From an uncultured Spirochaetia bacterium (GTDB lineage: Bacteria > Spirochaetota > Spirochaetia > SZUA-6 > Bin103), in NCBI GenBank assembly GCA_958296075.1, contig CATQHW010000002.1:620001-684000 (forward strand): a DNA stretch of 64,000 nucleotides, in the 5' to 3' direction. This document shows, piece after piece, positions 35,282 through 43,975 of the stretch. The translations under genes and the position numbers were made by a program. Position 1 is the stretch's first letter. Every line of letters begins with the position of its first letter. The notes beneath the pieces are model-generated. The model ran no database searches. It was not told where the DNA came from and saw only the letters and a program-made list of their open reading frames with translations.

Positions 35282-36394
35282 ATGAGGATAACTGCTGTCG
35301 ATCCGGTCGTGCTGGAAGTTCCCCATCCGCGGCCGTACCGCAAGGCGTGGTCGCCGCACGCGGAGCGGTCGCGCACGCTGACGCTGGTAAGGGTCCGTAC
35401 CGCGGAGGGCGCCATCGGCTACGGGGTGATGGGCGGCGATGCCCGCGGCGCGGTGGCCGCGGTGGCGCCGGCCCTGCTCGGCGCCGACAGCGCCTGGCTG
35501 CAGGCGCATGCGCCGGTGGTGGAGGCGGCCGGCGCGTGGGCGGTCGACACGGCCCTGTGCGACCTGCTCGGCAAAGAGGCGGGTCAGCCGCTGGCGCGTC
35601 TGTGGGGAGTATGTCAGGACCGCATCCGGGCGTACGTCTCGCCGGTGGTCGGCAAGCCGGATGCCGAGTTGGCCGACGACGCGGTGCGCTATCTCGATGC
35701 CGGTTTCACGGCGATCAAGCTGCGCGTGGCGCGGCCTACCTTACGCGAGGACATCGCCATGGTGCGGGCGGTCCGCGATCGGGTTGGCGAGTCGATGGAG
35801 ATCCTGGTCGACGCCAACTTGGCCGGCGGGGTGGCGCCCGGTGCGGCGCGGCCGGCATGGGACTACCGCCGGGCGCGGGAGACGGCGCGTGAGCTGCATC
35901 GGCTCGGCGTGGGTTGGCTGGAGGAGCCGCTGCCGCGCGGCGCCGTCGCGGCGATCGCCAAGCTGACGGCAGAGGCGGAGCTGGAGATCGCGGGCGGCGA
36001 AGGAGATCGCGGTACGGCGGCCTTCGCGCGGTTGCTCCATGCCGGCGCGTACGACGTGCTCCAGCCGGACTGCGCGGCCAGCGCACCGCTGTCTCAGATG
36101 CGCAAGATCGCCGCCGCGGCGGAGCTTGCCGGGCGCCGCTTCGTGCCGCACCACGGTTCGTGCGGGATCGGCTTGGCGGCGCACCTGCAACTCTGCGCGA
36201 CGTTGCCCAACAGCCCGTACGTGGAGTACATGCTCGACCCGCCGTACCGCACGGTGGAGAGCTTCCAGCAGCTCTACGGCATCGTCGCGGAGCCGATCGG
36301 CATCGACGCCGACGGCATGGTACCGGTGCCGGCGCGCCCCGGCCTCGGGATCGAGATCGACGAATCGAGGATCGAGCGCTACCGGATCGCCTGA
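35282..36394 (+). CDS. Enolase-superfamily dehydratase/racemase (MR/MLE type)
   Basis: Mandelate racemase-like enzyme with K146-L-R148 on strand 2 (in place of the usual KxK), metal ligands D177, E214 and E240 (DAN, LEEP, GGE), D263 and H290/H291. The Lys-x-Arg variant with His on the other face points to an acid-sugar dehydratase more than a racemase, but the substrate cannot be assigned. ATG 35282 was preferred over 35267 because the family begins MRITAV; neither start has a strong ribosome site. Confidence 0.85.
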   Translation: MRITAVDPVVLEVPHPRPYRKAWSPHAERSRTLTLVRVRTAEGAIGYGVMGGDARGAVAAVAPALLGADSAWLQAHAPVVEAAGAWAVDTALCDLLGKEAGQPLARLWGVCQDRIRAYVSPVVGKPDAELADDAVRYLDAGFTAIKLRVARPTLREDIAMVRAVRDRVGESMEILVDANLAGGVAPGAARPAWDYRRARETARELHRLGVGWLEEPLPRGAVAAIAKLTAEAELEIAGGEGDRGTAAFARLLHAGAYDVLQPDCAASAPLSQMRKIAAAAELAGRRFVPHHGSCGIGLAAHLQLCATLPNSPYVEYMLDPPYRTVESFQQLYGIVAEPIGIDADGMVPVPARPGLGIEIDESRIERYRIA

Positions 36395-36426
36395 GCCCCT
36401 GTCGTCCACCGCCGGGGCCGTCTCGA

Positions 36427-36766
36427 TCAAATCCCGAAGGCTGTCCGAAGTTTCTGTGCTAAAGCTCGTCGAGATCGGCGATAATGGTTCCGTCTGGCCT
36501 CTTCTCGTAATAGATAATGCGCGTCGATTGTCTTGCTCAGTGTATCCATCGCCTTGTACGTAGTCGGTTTGACCGAGACCGGTCTGCCGTCGAGGTAACG
36601 TCTATCCCGCGCGATTCGTCTTCCGACGATGAAAGACGCAGCGTCCTCGCCAATGTGTGAACGAAACGGTTGGCAAGGTTGATGAGAGGGCTGACATATT
36701 CCCATAAGCCGGCAGAGTTCCTATCAGGCGTTCGCGCAGGTCATGTGGTTTGAGTCTGATCTTCAT
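36427..36766 (-). pseudogene. Frameshifted small gene coupled to the DNA methyltransferase
   Basis: An ATG at 36766 overlaps the methyltransferase stop (ATGA). From there MKIRLKPHDLRERLIG is read; NSAGLWEYVSPLINLANRFVH continues in a second frame, and HIGEDAASFIVGRRIARD, VKPTTYKAMDTL and YLLREEARRNHYRRSRR in a third, ending near 36427. Joined, these make a coherent protein of about 115 residues, so two frameshifts have broken it. Position suggests the cognate restriction or accessory protein, but I recognise no nuclease motif. Confidence 0.5.
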
Positions 36767-37872
36767 GGATTGCTGGCGATGGGTAGCTCGATCTGGGTCG
36801 AGCGAGGTGGTAGCGGCGCGGGCTCATGTTCTACGGAGTACCTGTCCGCCGACTCTGCCTTTATCTTATGCGGGATCGAGAACTGCAGGTCCGTCTCCTG
36901 GCCGGTTACCACGGCGAACCCATAGTGGCGATTGACGTGCCTGCAGGGGCGTCCGGCCTCCGCGCGCGCGTGCACGAAGTCGACGTGTGCCTCCAACCGT
37001 CGCTGAGCGTACTCGTGGCCCAGCGGTACGGCAGCGTCGATGGCGTTGCGAATCGGTCGTTCGAGGCTGTCCTCGATCTCGAAGCCGATGCTGGATCGAC
37101 CGCTGGCGATGGCGGCGGCGGTGGTCGTTCCCATGCCGAGGAAGGGGTCGAGCACGGTGTCGCCGATCAGCGAGTGCATCTGGATCAGGCGATATGCCAG
37201 TTCGAACGGAAACGCGGCGCTCCGCGCGCGGGCGTCCAGCCCATTGACACGGGTAGTGCCGAGGCGTTGCCTGGCCCCGAGCAGATCGACCCAGAGATCG
37301 GAGAACCAGGCGTTGCGTTCCTCCCAGAAGAAGGCGCTGCGACGGCGCCGCGCCTTGTCGGCGGGCAAGAACGTCCTCTGGATGCCCTTGCGCAGGATCA
37401 GTATGTACTCGTGCTCGTAGGTGACGTAGGCGCCGGCCGGCAGCATGCCGGAGCCCAGGAATTTGTTCGGCGCATTGGTCGGCTTACGCCACAGAATGTC
37501 GGGCAGCACGGAGAATCCCAAGCGGGGAAACGCCTGCAGAATGCGGCTATGGTTGGAAAACAGACGGAACTCGCCGCCGATCTTGCGCGTGGCGTCGCCG
37601 ACGTTGATGCACGCCAGGCCGCCCGGACGGAGCACGCGGTGGCACTCGCGCCAGACCTCGTCGAGTACGGCGTGCATCAGCTCGAATGCCCGGACGCCTT
37701 CACCGTCAGAAAGCGCGGTACCGACCAGCGGTTCCAAAGCGAGGAACTGCGGATCCCACATCTCGATCATCGGGTAGGGAGGCGAGGTCACCACCATGTC
37801 GATCGAGTCATCGGCGACCGGATGCATATGCCGAGAGTCTGAAAGAAACATCCGATGCTGAGTGTTTTCCAC
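36763..37872 (-). CDS. Site-specific DNA methyltransferase (beta-class, N4-C or N6-A)
   Basis: 369 residues. Catalytic motif IV TSPPYP lies near residue 30 and the AdoMet motif I DPFLGMGTT follows late in the chain, the order of beta-class amino-methyltransferases. VLRPGGLACINVGD and IGFEIEDSLERPI are further family blocks. An SPPY motif is usual for N4-cytosine enzymes but also occurs in adenine enzymes. No intact restriction gene adjoins; broken frames lie on both sides. The gene is somewhat less G+C-rich than its neighbours, which suggests acquisition. Confidence 0.88.
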   Translation of the reverse strand: MENTQHRMFLSDSRHMHPVADDSIDMVVTSPPYPMIEMWDPQFLALEPLVGTALSDGEGVRAFELMHAVLDEVWRECHRVLRPGGLACINVGDATRKIGGEFRLFSNHSRILQAFPRLGFSVLPDILWRKPTNAPNKFLGSGMLPAGAYVTYEHEYILILRKGIQRTFLPADKARRRRSAFFWEERNAWFSDLWVDLLGARQRLGTTRVNGLDARARSAAFPFELAYRLIQMHSLIGDTVLDPFLGMGTTTAAAIASGRSSIGFEIEDSLERPIRNAIDAAVPLGHEYAQRRLEAHVDFVHARAEAGRPCRHVNRHYGFAVVTGQETDLQFSIPHKIKAESADRYSVEHEPAPLPPRSTQIELPIASNP

Positions 37873-37941
37873 TTCGGTCAGGCGCCCTTCGGCGTCTGTA
37901 CGCCGGGCATCAGGTCCGGTCCGTCCGCAGTGTAATGGTCG

Positions 37942-38052
37942 TCAGGATCGAGCGAGATTGAAGGTCACCAAGTCAAATGCCTTGAGGTAGTTATCCCGAC
38001 CGATTTCAGGATCGAAGAGGAAGAGCAGATGCAATCCGCTACGATCGTTCCG
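37942..38052 (-). pseudogene. Short gene remnant upstream of the methyltransferase
   Basis: The minus strand reads SGLHLLFLFDPEIGRDNYLK followed by AFDLVTFNLARS and a stop at 37942. It looks like the C-terminal end of a real protein. Upstream the same frame runs into the PhyH gene and is not coding. This is probably a leftover of a gene deleted when the methyltransferase island was remodelled. Function is unknown. Confidence 0.35.
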
Positions 38053-38075
38053 TGTCGGCCGGTTGCTTCCGGCGG

Positions 38076-38828
38076 TCAGCGCGCGCGGGCGAGCGGCTGG
38101 CCCAGACCGGGGGCGTGCGGGGGCTCCAGGATGCGGCGTTGGCGGTCGGTGACGGCCAGGCCGTCCGCGAGCGGATAGTCGGCCGCCCACGACGCGCCGT
38201 GGTGGTGGTACTTGTAGAACAGCGTGCGGCGCTCGCCGACCCCGGACCAGGGCAGCGCGCCGTGCGTGAGCGCCTCGGTGAACAGCACCGCGGTGCCGGC
38301 CGGCCCGGTGACCGCCTGCACGAACGGCGGCCGGCGGGTCAGGTCCTTCCACTCTTCGGGAAACGGGTAGTTGCTCTTGTGGCTGCCGGGCACGCAGCCG
38401 AAGCCGCCGTCATGCGGCCCGACGTCGGCCAGGTTGTACGCGGCGACGAACAGCCCGCTGTACATACGGCCGTTGCGGAAGTCGTAGGACTGGATCGGGT
38501 TGTAGGGGGTGCCGCCGCCGTGCAAGGTGGCGCCGATCGGGCTGAGGCCGGCGCGGATGACGTCCAGATAGACGTGGTCGAGCCGGAACCCGTCGCCCAG
38601 CACCTCACGCAGATACGGCGCCACCCGCGGGTTGTCGATGACGTCCAGGAACGGCCGGCCCCAGCGGAGCATGCCGCCGAAGCGATGGGTCGCGTCGCCG
38701 GCGGCCATCTCCGCCTCGATGCGTTCGTCGAGCAGCGCGTTCAACGCGCGGAGCTGATCGCCGTCGAGCGCGTTGGGAATCGTCAGGTAACCCTGCAGGT
38801 CGAACCGGTATCGATCGTTGTCGGTCAT
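38076..38828 (-). CDS. Phytanoyl-CoA dioxygenase-family Fe(II)/2-oxoglutarate oxygenase
   Basis: 250 residues. An N-terminal FDLQGYLTIPNALDGDQLRAL is typical of the family. The core has TLHGGGTPYNP, VGPHDGGFGCVPGSHKSNYPFP (jelly-roll strand with the PGSHK block) and FTEALTHGALPWSG, which should hold the distal His. The Arg binding 2-oxoglutarate is likely in GERRTLFYKY. Members of this size hydroxylate small metabolites; the substrate is unknown. It follows the second ABC exporter by 90 bases on the same strand and may belong to that transcript. Confidence 0.85.
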   Translation of the reverse strand: MTDNDRYRFDLQGYLTIPNALDGDQLRALNALLDERIEAEMAAGDATHRFGGMLRWGRPFLDVIDNPRVAPYLREVLGDGFRLDHVYLDVIRAGLSPIGATLHGGGTPYNPIQSYDFRNGRMYSGLFVAAYNLADVGPHDGGFGCVPGSHKSNYPFPEEWKDLTRRPPFVQAVTGPAGTAVLFTEALTHGALPWSGVGERRTLFYKYHHHGASWAADYPLADGLAVTDRQRRILEPPHAPGLGQPLARAR

Positions 38829-38918
38829 GTGCGAAGGCCCTCGCGGGTAATGGATGGCGGCGAGCCTACCAGCCCGGCGGTCGTGCAGCCACCGCGCGCC
38901 GCGCCGGGTCCGAAGTCA

Positions 38919-41138
38919 TCAGGAGAGCGCCTGCGCGCGGTTCATGCGCCGCTGCGACTGCACCAGGCCGTGGTAGATGCCGCTGCCGGCCATCAACTCG
39001 GCGTGGGTGCCGATCTCGCCGATCCGGCCCTTGTCGAGCACTACCAGGCGATCGGCGTTGCGCAGGGTGGCCAGTCGGTGGGCGATCGCAAAGGTGGTGC
39101 GCCCGCGCATCAGCGCGAACAGCCCTTCCTGGATCGATTCCTCCGTCTCGCTGTCGACCGCTGCCGTCGCTTCGTCCAGGATGAGGATGCGGGGATCGTG
39201 CAGAATGGCGCGGGCGATGGCGACCCGCTGGCGTTCGCCGCCGGAGAGTCGCTGCCCGCGCTCTCCGACCGTGGTATCGTAGCCGTCCGCGAAGGCGCAG
39301 ATGAAGTCGTGGGCGCCCGCGACCTTGGCGGCGGCGATGATCTCCCGGCGCGTGGCGTCCGGCTTGGCGTAGGCGATGTTCTCCGTGATGGTGCCCGCGA
39401 ACAGAAAGGTCTCCTGCAGTACCACGCCGATCTGGCGGTGCAGGTCGCGCTGCTCGATGTCGCGCAGATCGACGCCGTCGATGGTGATGCGCCCCTCGTC
39501 CGGGTCGTACAACCGCATCAGCAGGTTGATCAGGGTCGACTTGCCCGCGCCGGAGTGGCCGACGATGCCGATCATCTCGCCGGGCTCCACCCGCAGGGAA
39601 ATCTCTTCCAGCACCGGCTCGTGGCTCCGGTAGCCGAACGTCACGGCGTCGAAGCTGACCCGGCCGGCGATCATCAGCCGTCGGGCATGGGGCGAGTCGG
39701 CGACTTCAGGCGGCTCGTCGACGATCTCGAATACCCGTTCGGCGGCGCTCATCGATTCGGCGAACCGCCGCGGGAGGCCGGCGATCCAGACCAGCGGCCC
39801 GTAGATCATCATCGTGTATTGGACGAACTGCACCAGTTCGCCGACCTTCATCTCCGCCCCCAGGACCAGGTAGCCGCCGGCCAGAAAGACCAGGAACTCC
39901 CCGGCGCGCATGATGAAGCTCCACGTCGGCATGAGGTTGGCCCAGGTCCGCTCGTTCCGCAGCATGACGTCCCGCAGCTCGGCCGAGCGCTGCTGGAAGC
40001 GGCCGACCTCCGACCGCTCCCGGCCGAACGCCTTGACCACGCGGATGCCGGCCAGGATGTCCTCGAGCAGCGTGTCGACCTTGTCGAACAGGCGGTGTTG
40101 CCGCTTGAACAGCGTCCGTACGTGATCCCGCACGCTCTGCGACAGCAGGATCACCAGCGGCACCGGGACCAGCACCAGCACCGCCAGACGCCATTCGCGC
40201 GCGAAGAGGATCGTCGCGACGCCGATCAGGAAGAGCGCCTGCGCGATGCTGTCGGTGAGCCAGAAATTGATGAACTCCTGGATCTTGCGTGTGTCCCTGC
40301 CGACCCGATTGAGGATGTCGCCGGCGTCGCGAGCGCTCAGGTAACTCAGCGACAGCTTTTGCACGTGAGTGAACACCGTGCGGCGCAAGTCGCGGGTCAA
40401 GCCGGTGGCGATCTGCGCCGTCGCCCTGTGCTGCACGGCGTCCACGAGCGCGCTGCCGCCGTATGCCAGGGCCAACGCGCCGATCAGCGCCAGCACGGCC
40501 CGCAGCTCGGCCCGCTGCGGCGTCAGATAGTCGTCGATCAGGATGCGCGTCAGCTCCGGCGGCAGGAGCGCCAGCAGCGTGTGCGCCCCGAACAGCGCGA
40601 GCGCCACCACCACCCAGCGGAGTTGTCGCCGCGCGATCTCCCAGAGGCGGCGCATCATGGCCGCCTTGTTCGTGCATGCTCGGCAGACCCGCGTGCTGGA
40701 CTCGCGGCGGCGGCCGCAGGTCGGGCAGATCGCTTCATCCGGCGCGTCGCGGTAGCGCGGGTCCCTGCCTTCGATGATCCTGTTGAGGGCTCTGGCGACG
40801 GTCGCGTAGTGCGGCGCGTGGCGCATCGAGTAGTGCGCCAGCGTCTGCGCTCCATCTCCGCCGCGCCCGTCGGACGCCGCCCGCTCGGCGATCAGACGGC
40901 CCGAGCCGACCATGTTCTCGGCCTGAAACCGGCGCACCTCGCCGAGCGCGATCGTCCGCCACCGCCGGTCGCCTGCCGGTCGCACCGCGACCCGCGTGGC
41001 GCCGACCACGGTCCAGCCGGAGCCGTAACGCGCGCCGGCGGTCAGGTCGGCCGGCAGCGCGTACCGGACCTCCTCGCCTGCCAGAGCCTCCGCAGCCGCT
41101 TCGGCGGCTGCGGGCGGCAGATCGAAGCGCAGCTTCAT
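38919..41138 (-). CDS. ABC exporter with N-terminal PH-like domain and zinc ribbon (second copy)
   Basis: 739 residues. Residues 1-130 form a beta-rich domain (IALGEVRRFQAENMVGSGRL) resembling the N-terminus of the paralogue at 41718. A zinc ribbon (C138, C141, C152, C155) precedes a six-helix type-I exporter domain (about 165-450). The NBD has GHSGAGKST, LSGGERQR and ILILDEATAAVD. Related exporters occur with DUF1854 proteins, and some are named cyanophycin-metabolism-associated, but no cyanophycin gene is seen here. The two exporters probably form a heterodimer. Substrate unknown. Confidence 0.88.
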   Translation of the reverse strand: MKLRFDLPPAAAEAAAEALAGEEVRYALPADLTAGARYGSGWTVVGATRVAVRPAGDRRWRTIALGEVRRFQAENMVGSGRLIAERAASDGRGGDGAQTLAHYSMRHAPHYATVARALNRIIEGRDPRYRDAPDEAICPTCGRRRESSTRVCRACTNKAAMMRRLWEIARRQLRWVVVALALFGAHTLLALLPPELTRILIDDYLTPQRAELRAVLALIGALALAYGGSALVDAVQHRATAQIATGLTRDLRRTVFTHVQKLSLSYLSARDAGDILNRVGRDTRKIQEFINFWLTDSIAQALFLIGVATILFAREWRLAVLVLVPVPLVILLSQSVRDHVRTLFKRQHRLFDKVDTLLEDILAGIRVVKAFGRERSEVGRFQQRSAELRDVMLRNERTWANLMPTWSFIMRAGEFLVFLAGGYLVLGAEMKVGELVQFVQYTMMIYGPLVWIAGLPRRFAESMSAAERVFEIVDEPPEVADSPHARRLMIAGRVSFDAVTFGYRSHEPVLEEISLRVEPGEMIGIVGHSGAGKSTLINLLMRLYDPDEGRITIDGVDLRDIEQRDLHRQIGVVLQETFLFAGTITENIAYAKPDATRREIIAAAKVAGAHDFICAFADGYDTTVGERGQRLSGGERQRVAIARAILHDPRILILDEATAAVDSETEESIQEGLFALMRGRTTFAIAHRLATLRNADRLVVLDKGRIGEIGTHAELMAGSGIYHGLVQSQRRMNRAQALS

Positions 41139-41163
41139 CGCGGTAACCGCAGCGTCCGGCCGC

Positions 41164-41721
41164 TCACAGGAGCCCTTCCAAGGTGCGCAACACCGAGCGG
41201 TCGAGGCGGGTGTAGTCGGCCACCTCGAACCGGTTGCCGTCGACGTCGACGATCACCAACCGTCCCTTGCCCACCGTCGTGACGTTGTTCTTGCCGCTCT
41301 GCACCGTGAAGCGGCGCCGGCCGGCGCCGGTGTCGACCGTCCAGTAGGAGTAGCCGAACTCCTCCTTGAGCTCATGGACCCGCTCGATCAGCGGCGTGAA
41401 GTAGCGCCGATCGAGCTCGTCGCGAAGGAGCGCCGCCTGCTCGGGCGTCAGATCGTCGAGCGATTCGACGATACCGATCTCGTCGCCGTCGAGGTCGCGC
41501 AGCGATACGTAGTCATCGGCGGCGCTCAACGGAAAGGCCCGGAAGGCGTTGACCCGTTCGTATCGCTCGGGCTCGTTGCCGCGCACCGTCAGCGCGATGA
41601 AACCGCCGGCGGTGCGTTCGAGCTGCAACTCGGAAGCCTGCAGCATCCGCAGGCGATGCGCCCGGCGGCGCTTCTTCGCGGCCTCCTCGGCGCTGCCGGC
41701 GCCGTCGTCCCGGTCGCTCAT
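41164..41721 (-). CDS. DUF1854-family protein
   Basis: 185 residues. After a charged N-terminal helix rich in Lys and Arg comes the family core: VNAFRAFPLSAADDYVSLRD, DEIGIVESLDDLTPEQAALL, DRRYFTPLIERV, SYWTVDTGAGRRRFTV and DYTRLDRSVLRTLEGLL. No enzyme motif is visible; it is probably a cytosolic partner of the exporters. The ATG overlaps the first exporter's stop (ATGA) and the second exporter starts 25 bases after its end, so the three are a unit. The same trio occurs near cyanophycin genes in other bacteria. Confidence 0.85.
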   Translation of the reverse strand: MSDRDDGAGSAEEAAKKRRRAHRLRMLQASELQLERTAGGFIALTVRGNEPERYERVNAFRAFPLSAADDYVSLRDLDGDEIGIVESLDDLTPEQAALLRDELDRRYFTPLIERVHELKEEFGYSYWTVDTGAGRRRFTVQSGKNNVTTVGKGRLVIVDVDGNRFEVADYTRLDRSVLRTLEGLL

Positions 41722-43949
41722 CGCTGTTCGCCGATGCCGATCACTTGCAGCGCTTCGCGCTGCTTGCGCACGAGCGCCGCGTAGATCCCGCCGCTGGCGA
41801 GCAGCTCGTCATGGGTGCCGTGTTCGACCAGGCGGCCCTTCTCCAGCACCGCCAGGCGGTGCGCCATGCGCAGGGTCGACAGCCGGTGGGCGATGGCGAT
41901 CGTCGTACGGCCACGGATGAGGCGTTCCAGCGCCAGTTGGATCATCTCCTCGGTCTCGGAGTCGACCGAGGAGGTCGCTTCGTCGAGGATCAGGATGCGC
42001 GGATCGATCAGCACGGCGCGCGCGATCGACAGCCGCTGCCGCTCGCCGCCCGACAGGCCGTGGCCGCGGGCGCCGATGCGGGTGTCGTAGCCGTCCGGCA
42101 GCCGGGTGACGAAGTCGTGCGCGAAAGCGGCCTTGGCGGCGGTGACGATCTGGGCGCGGCTCGCATCCGGCCGCCCGTAGCCGATGTTCTCCGCGACGGT
42201 GCCGTCGAACAGATAGGGATCCTGCAGGATGATGCCGACTTGGCGGCGCAGATCCGCGATCCGCAGATCGCGCACGTCGATGCCGTCGATCAGCACCTGC
42301 CCCTCGCCGGTGTCGTACAGCCGCGTGATCAGGTTGATCAGCGTCGACTTGCCGGCGCCGGTGTGGCCGACCAGGCCGAGCACTTCCCCGGCGACGGCGC
42401 TCAGATCGACGGCGTGCAGCACCGGTTTGTTGGGCTCATACGCGAAGGTGACGCCGCGCAGCTCGACCGAGCCGCGCATGCGCGGCAGCGCCACCGGGCC
42501 GGCGCGCTCGGCTACCTCCGGTACCGCGTCCACCACCTCGAAGATGCGGTGCGCGGAGTTCATCGCCATCGACCACCACTCGACCACCATCGTCATGAAG
42601 CGCAGCGGCTCGAACAGCAGCGCCGCGTAGGTGATGAAGGTGATCAGCACGCCGAGGGTGAGCGTGCCGCCGATCACCTGCCAGCCGCCCACCGCCCAGA
42701 CGATCAGGGCGCCGATCTGGGTCAGGAAGGCGAGCGCCGGAAACAGACCGGCGAGCGTTCGCTGCGTGCGCAGTTCCGCCCCGCGCACCGCGTCGTTGGT
42801 CGGCCCGAACCGTTCGATCTCCTGCCGCTCCTGGCCGAACGCCTTGACCACGCGCACGCCGGTCAGCGAGTCGTCGACCACTCCGTTCAGGATCGCCAGC
42901 GATCGGTGTTCGCGGCCGAACAGACGCCACAGCTTCGGAAACAGCCGGTTGACGATGCCGACCACGGCCGGCGCCGGCAGCAGCATCAGCACCGCCAGCG
43001 CCGGCCGCAACGCGATCATGGCGGCGACGATCGCGAGGATCTGGACGAGGTTGACCACGAAATACGGCAGGCCGTCGATGAAGAACTGGTTCAGGTTCAT
43101 CGAGTCATGGTTGACCCGCACCATCAGGCCTCCGGTCTGCTTGCGCGCGAAGAAGCCGAGCGACAGGCGCTGCAGTGCGCTGAAGATATGGGACTTCAGG
43201 TCGTACACCATATGTACCGACACGCGTGCGTTGAGCCGCTGGTAGATCACCTGGGCGGCGGCGGCGGCGCCCAGCACGGCGACGATCAGCAGTACCACCT
43301 CCAGCACGCGCCCATGGAAGCGCCCGGCCGGGTCGAGGACTTCATCGAACAGCACCCGGCCGCTGAGCAACGGCGCGGCGGTCTTGAGCACCGTGGAGGC
43401 GATCATCGTCACGGCTATCAGCGCGGCCAGACGCCGGTAGGGACGCAGGTAGCCGAGCACTCGAACGAACAGGCCGCGCTTGTCGATGCACCGCGGGCAG
43501 ATGGCGCGGTCCTGATCGGGGTAGCGCAGGCCGCAGGTGGGGCAGGTCTGCTCGCGCACCGTCTCGGCGGCCGGCGGTGCGTCGCCTTTCTGCAACGCGG
43601 CGACGGCGCGGACGAACCTCCCGAACTGTCGAGCCCGGCTGTTGCTGAAGCGCAGCAACAAGCGCTCGTCCGCATCGACGCCGACGCGGTCCGGAGCCGG
43701 GCGCCCGGCCGTGAGCAGCCCGCCCGAAACCAGATTTTCCACCTGCAACGGCCCGATCCGGTCGAGCGCCAAGCTGTCGATGCCGCCGGAGGTGATGACG
43801 TGCAGCGCGGTGGGCGTAGCGACAGCCCACTCCTCGCCGTAGCGGCCGTCCAGACACAGGTCGGAGCTGACCGCATGCAGTATCTGTCGGCCCTGAACTC
43901 CGGCGGCCGACAACCGCTCTCGTATCGACTCAGGCACTTCGGTGTTCAT
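41718..43949 (-). CDS. ABC exporter with N-terminal PH-like domain and zinc ribbon (first copy)
   Basis: 743 residues. N-terminal beta-rich region (ALHVITSGGIDSLALDRIG, PLQVENLVSGGLL) is followed by a zinc ribbon (C136, C139, C151, C154), a six-helix exporter domain (about 165-450) and an NBD with GHTGAGKST, LSGGERQR and ILILDEATSSVD. All ATPase motifs are intact, as in the paralogue, so both halves may hydrolyse ATP. The ribbon sits just before helix 1, on the cytosolic side. It follows the threonine aldolase gene by 26 bases. Substrate unknown. Confidence 0.88.
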   Translation of the reverse strand: MNTEVPESIRERLSAAGVQGRQILHAVSSDLCLDGRYGEEWAVATPTALHVITSGGIDSLALDRIGPLQVENLVSGGLLTAGRPAPDRVGVDADERLLLRFSNSRARQFGRFVRAVAALQKGDAPPAAETVREQTCPTCGLRYPDQDRAICPRCIDKRGLFVRVLGYLRPYRRLAALIAVTMIASTVLKTAAPLLSGRVLFDEVLDPAGRFHGRVLEVVLLIVAVLGAAAAAQVIYQRLNARVSVHMVYDLKSHIFSALQRLSLGFFARKQTGGLMVRVNHDSMNLNQFFIDGLPYFVVNLVQILAIVAAMIALRPALAVLMLLPAPAVVGIVNRLFPKLWRLFGREHRSLAILNGVVDDSLTGVRVVKAFGQERQEIERFGPTNDAVRGAELRTQRTLAGLFPALAFLTQIGALIVWAVGGWQVIGGTLTLGVLITFITYAALLFEPLRFMTMVVEWWSMAMNSAHRIFEVVDAVPEVAERAGPVALPRMRGSVELRGVTFAYEPNKPVLHAVDLSAVAGEVLGLVGHTGAGKSTLINLITRLYDTGEGQVLIDGIDVRDLRIADLRRQVGIILQDPYLFDGTVAENIGYGRPDASRAQIVTAAKAAFAHDFVTRLPDGYDTRIGARGHGLSGGERQRLSIARAVLIDPRILILDEATSSVDSETEEMIQLALERLIRGRTTIAIAHRLSTLRMAHRLAVLEKGRLVEHGTHDELLASGGIYAALVRKQREALQVIGIGEQR

Positions 43950-43975
43950 TCAGGCGAAACGCCGAAGGTACTGCG

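Noticed and set aside
38919..41721. Cyanophycin metabolism as the assigned role of the exporter-DUF1854 trio
   Set aside because: No cyanophycin synthetase or cyanophycinase lies in the window, so the association known from other genomes is not transferred as a function.
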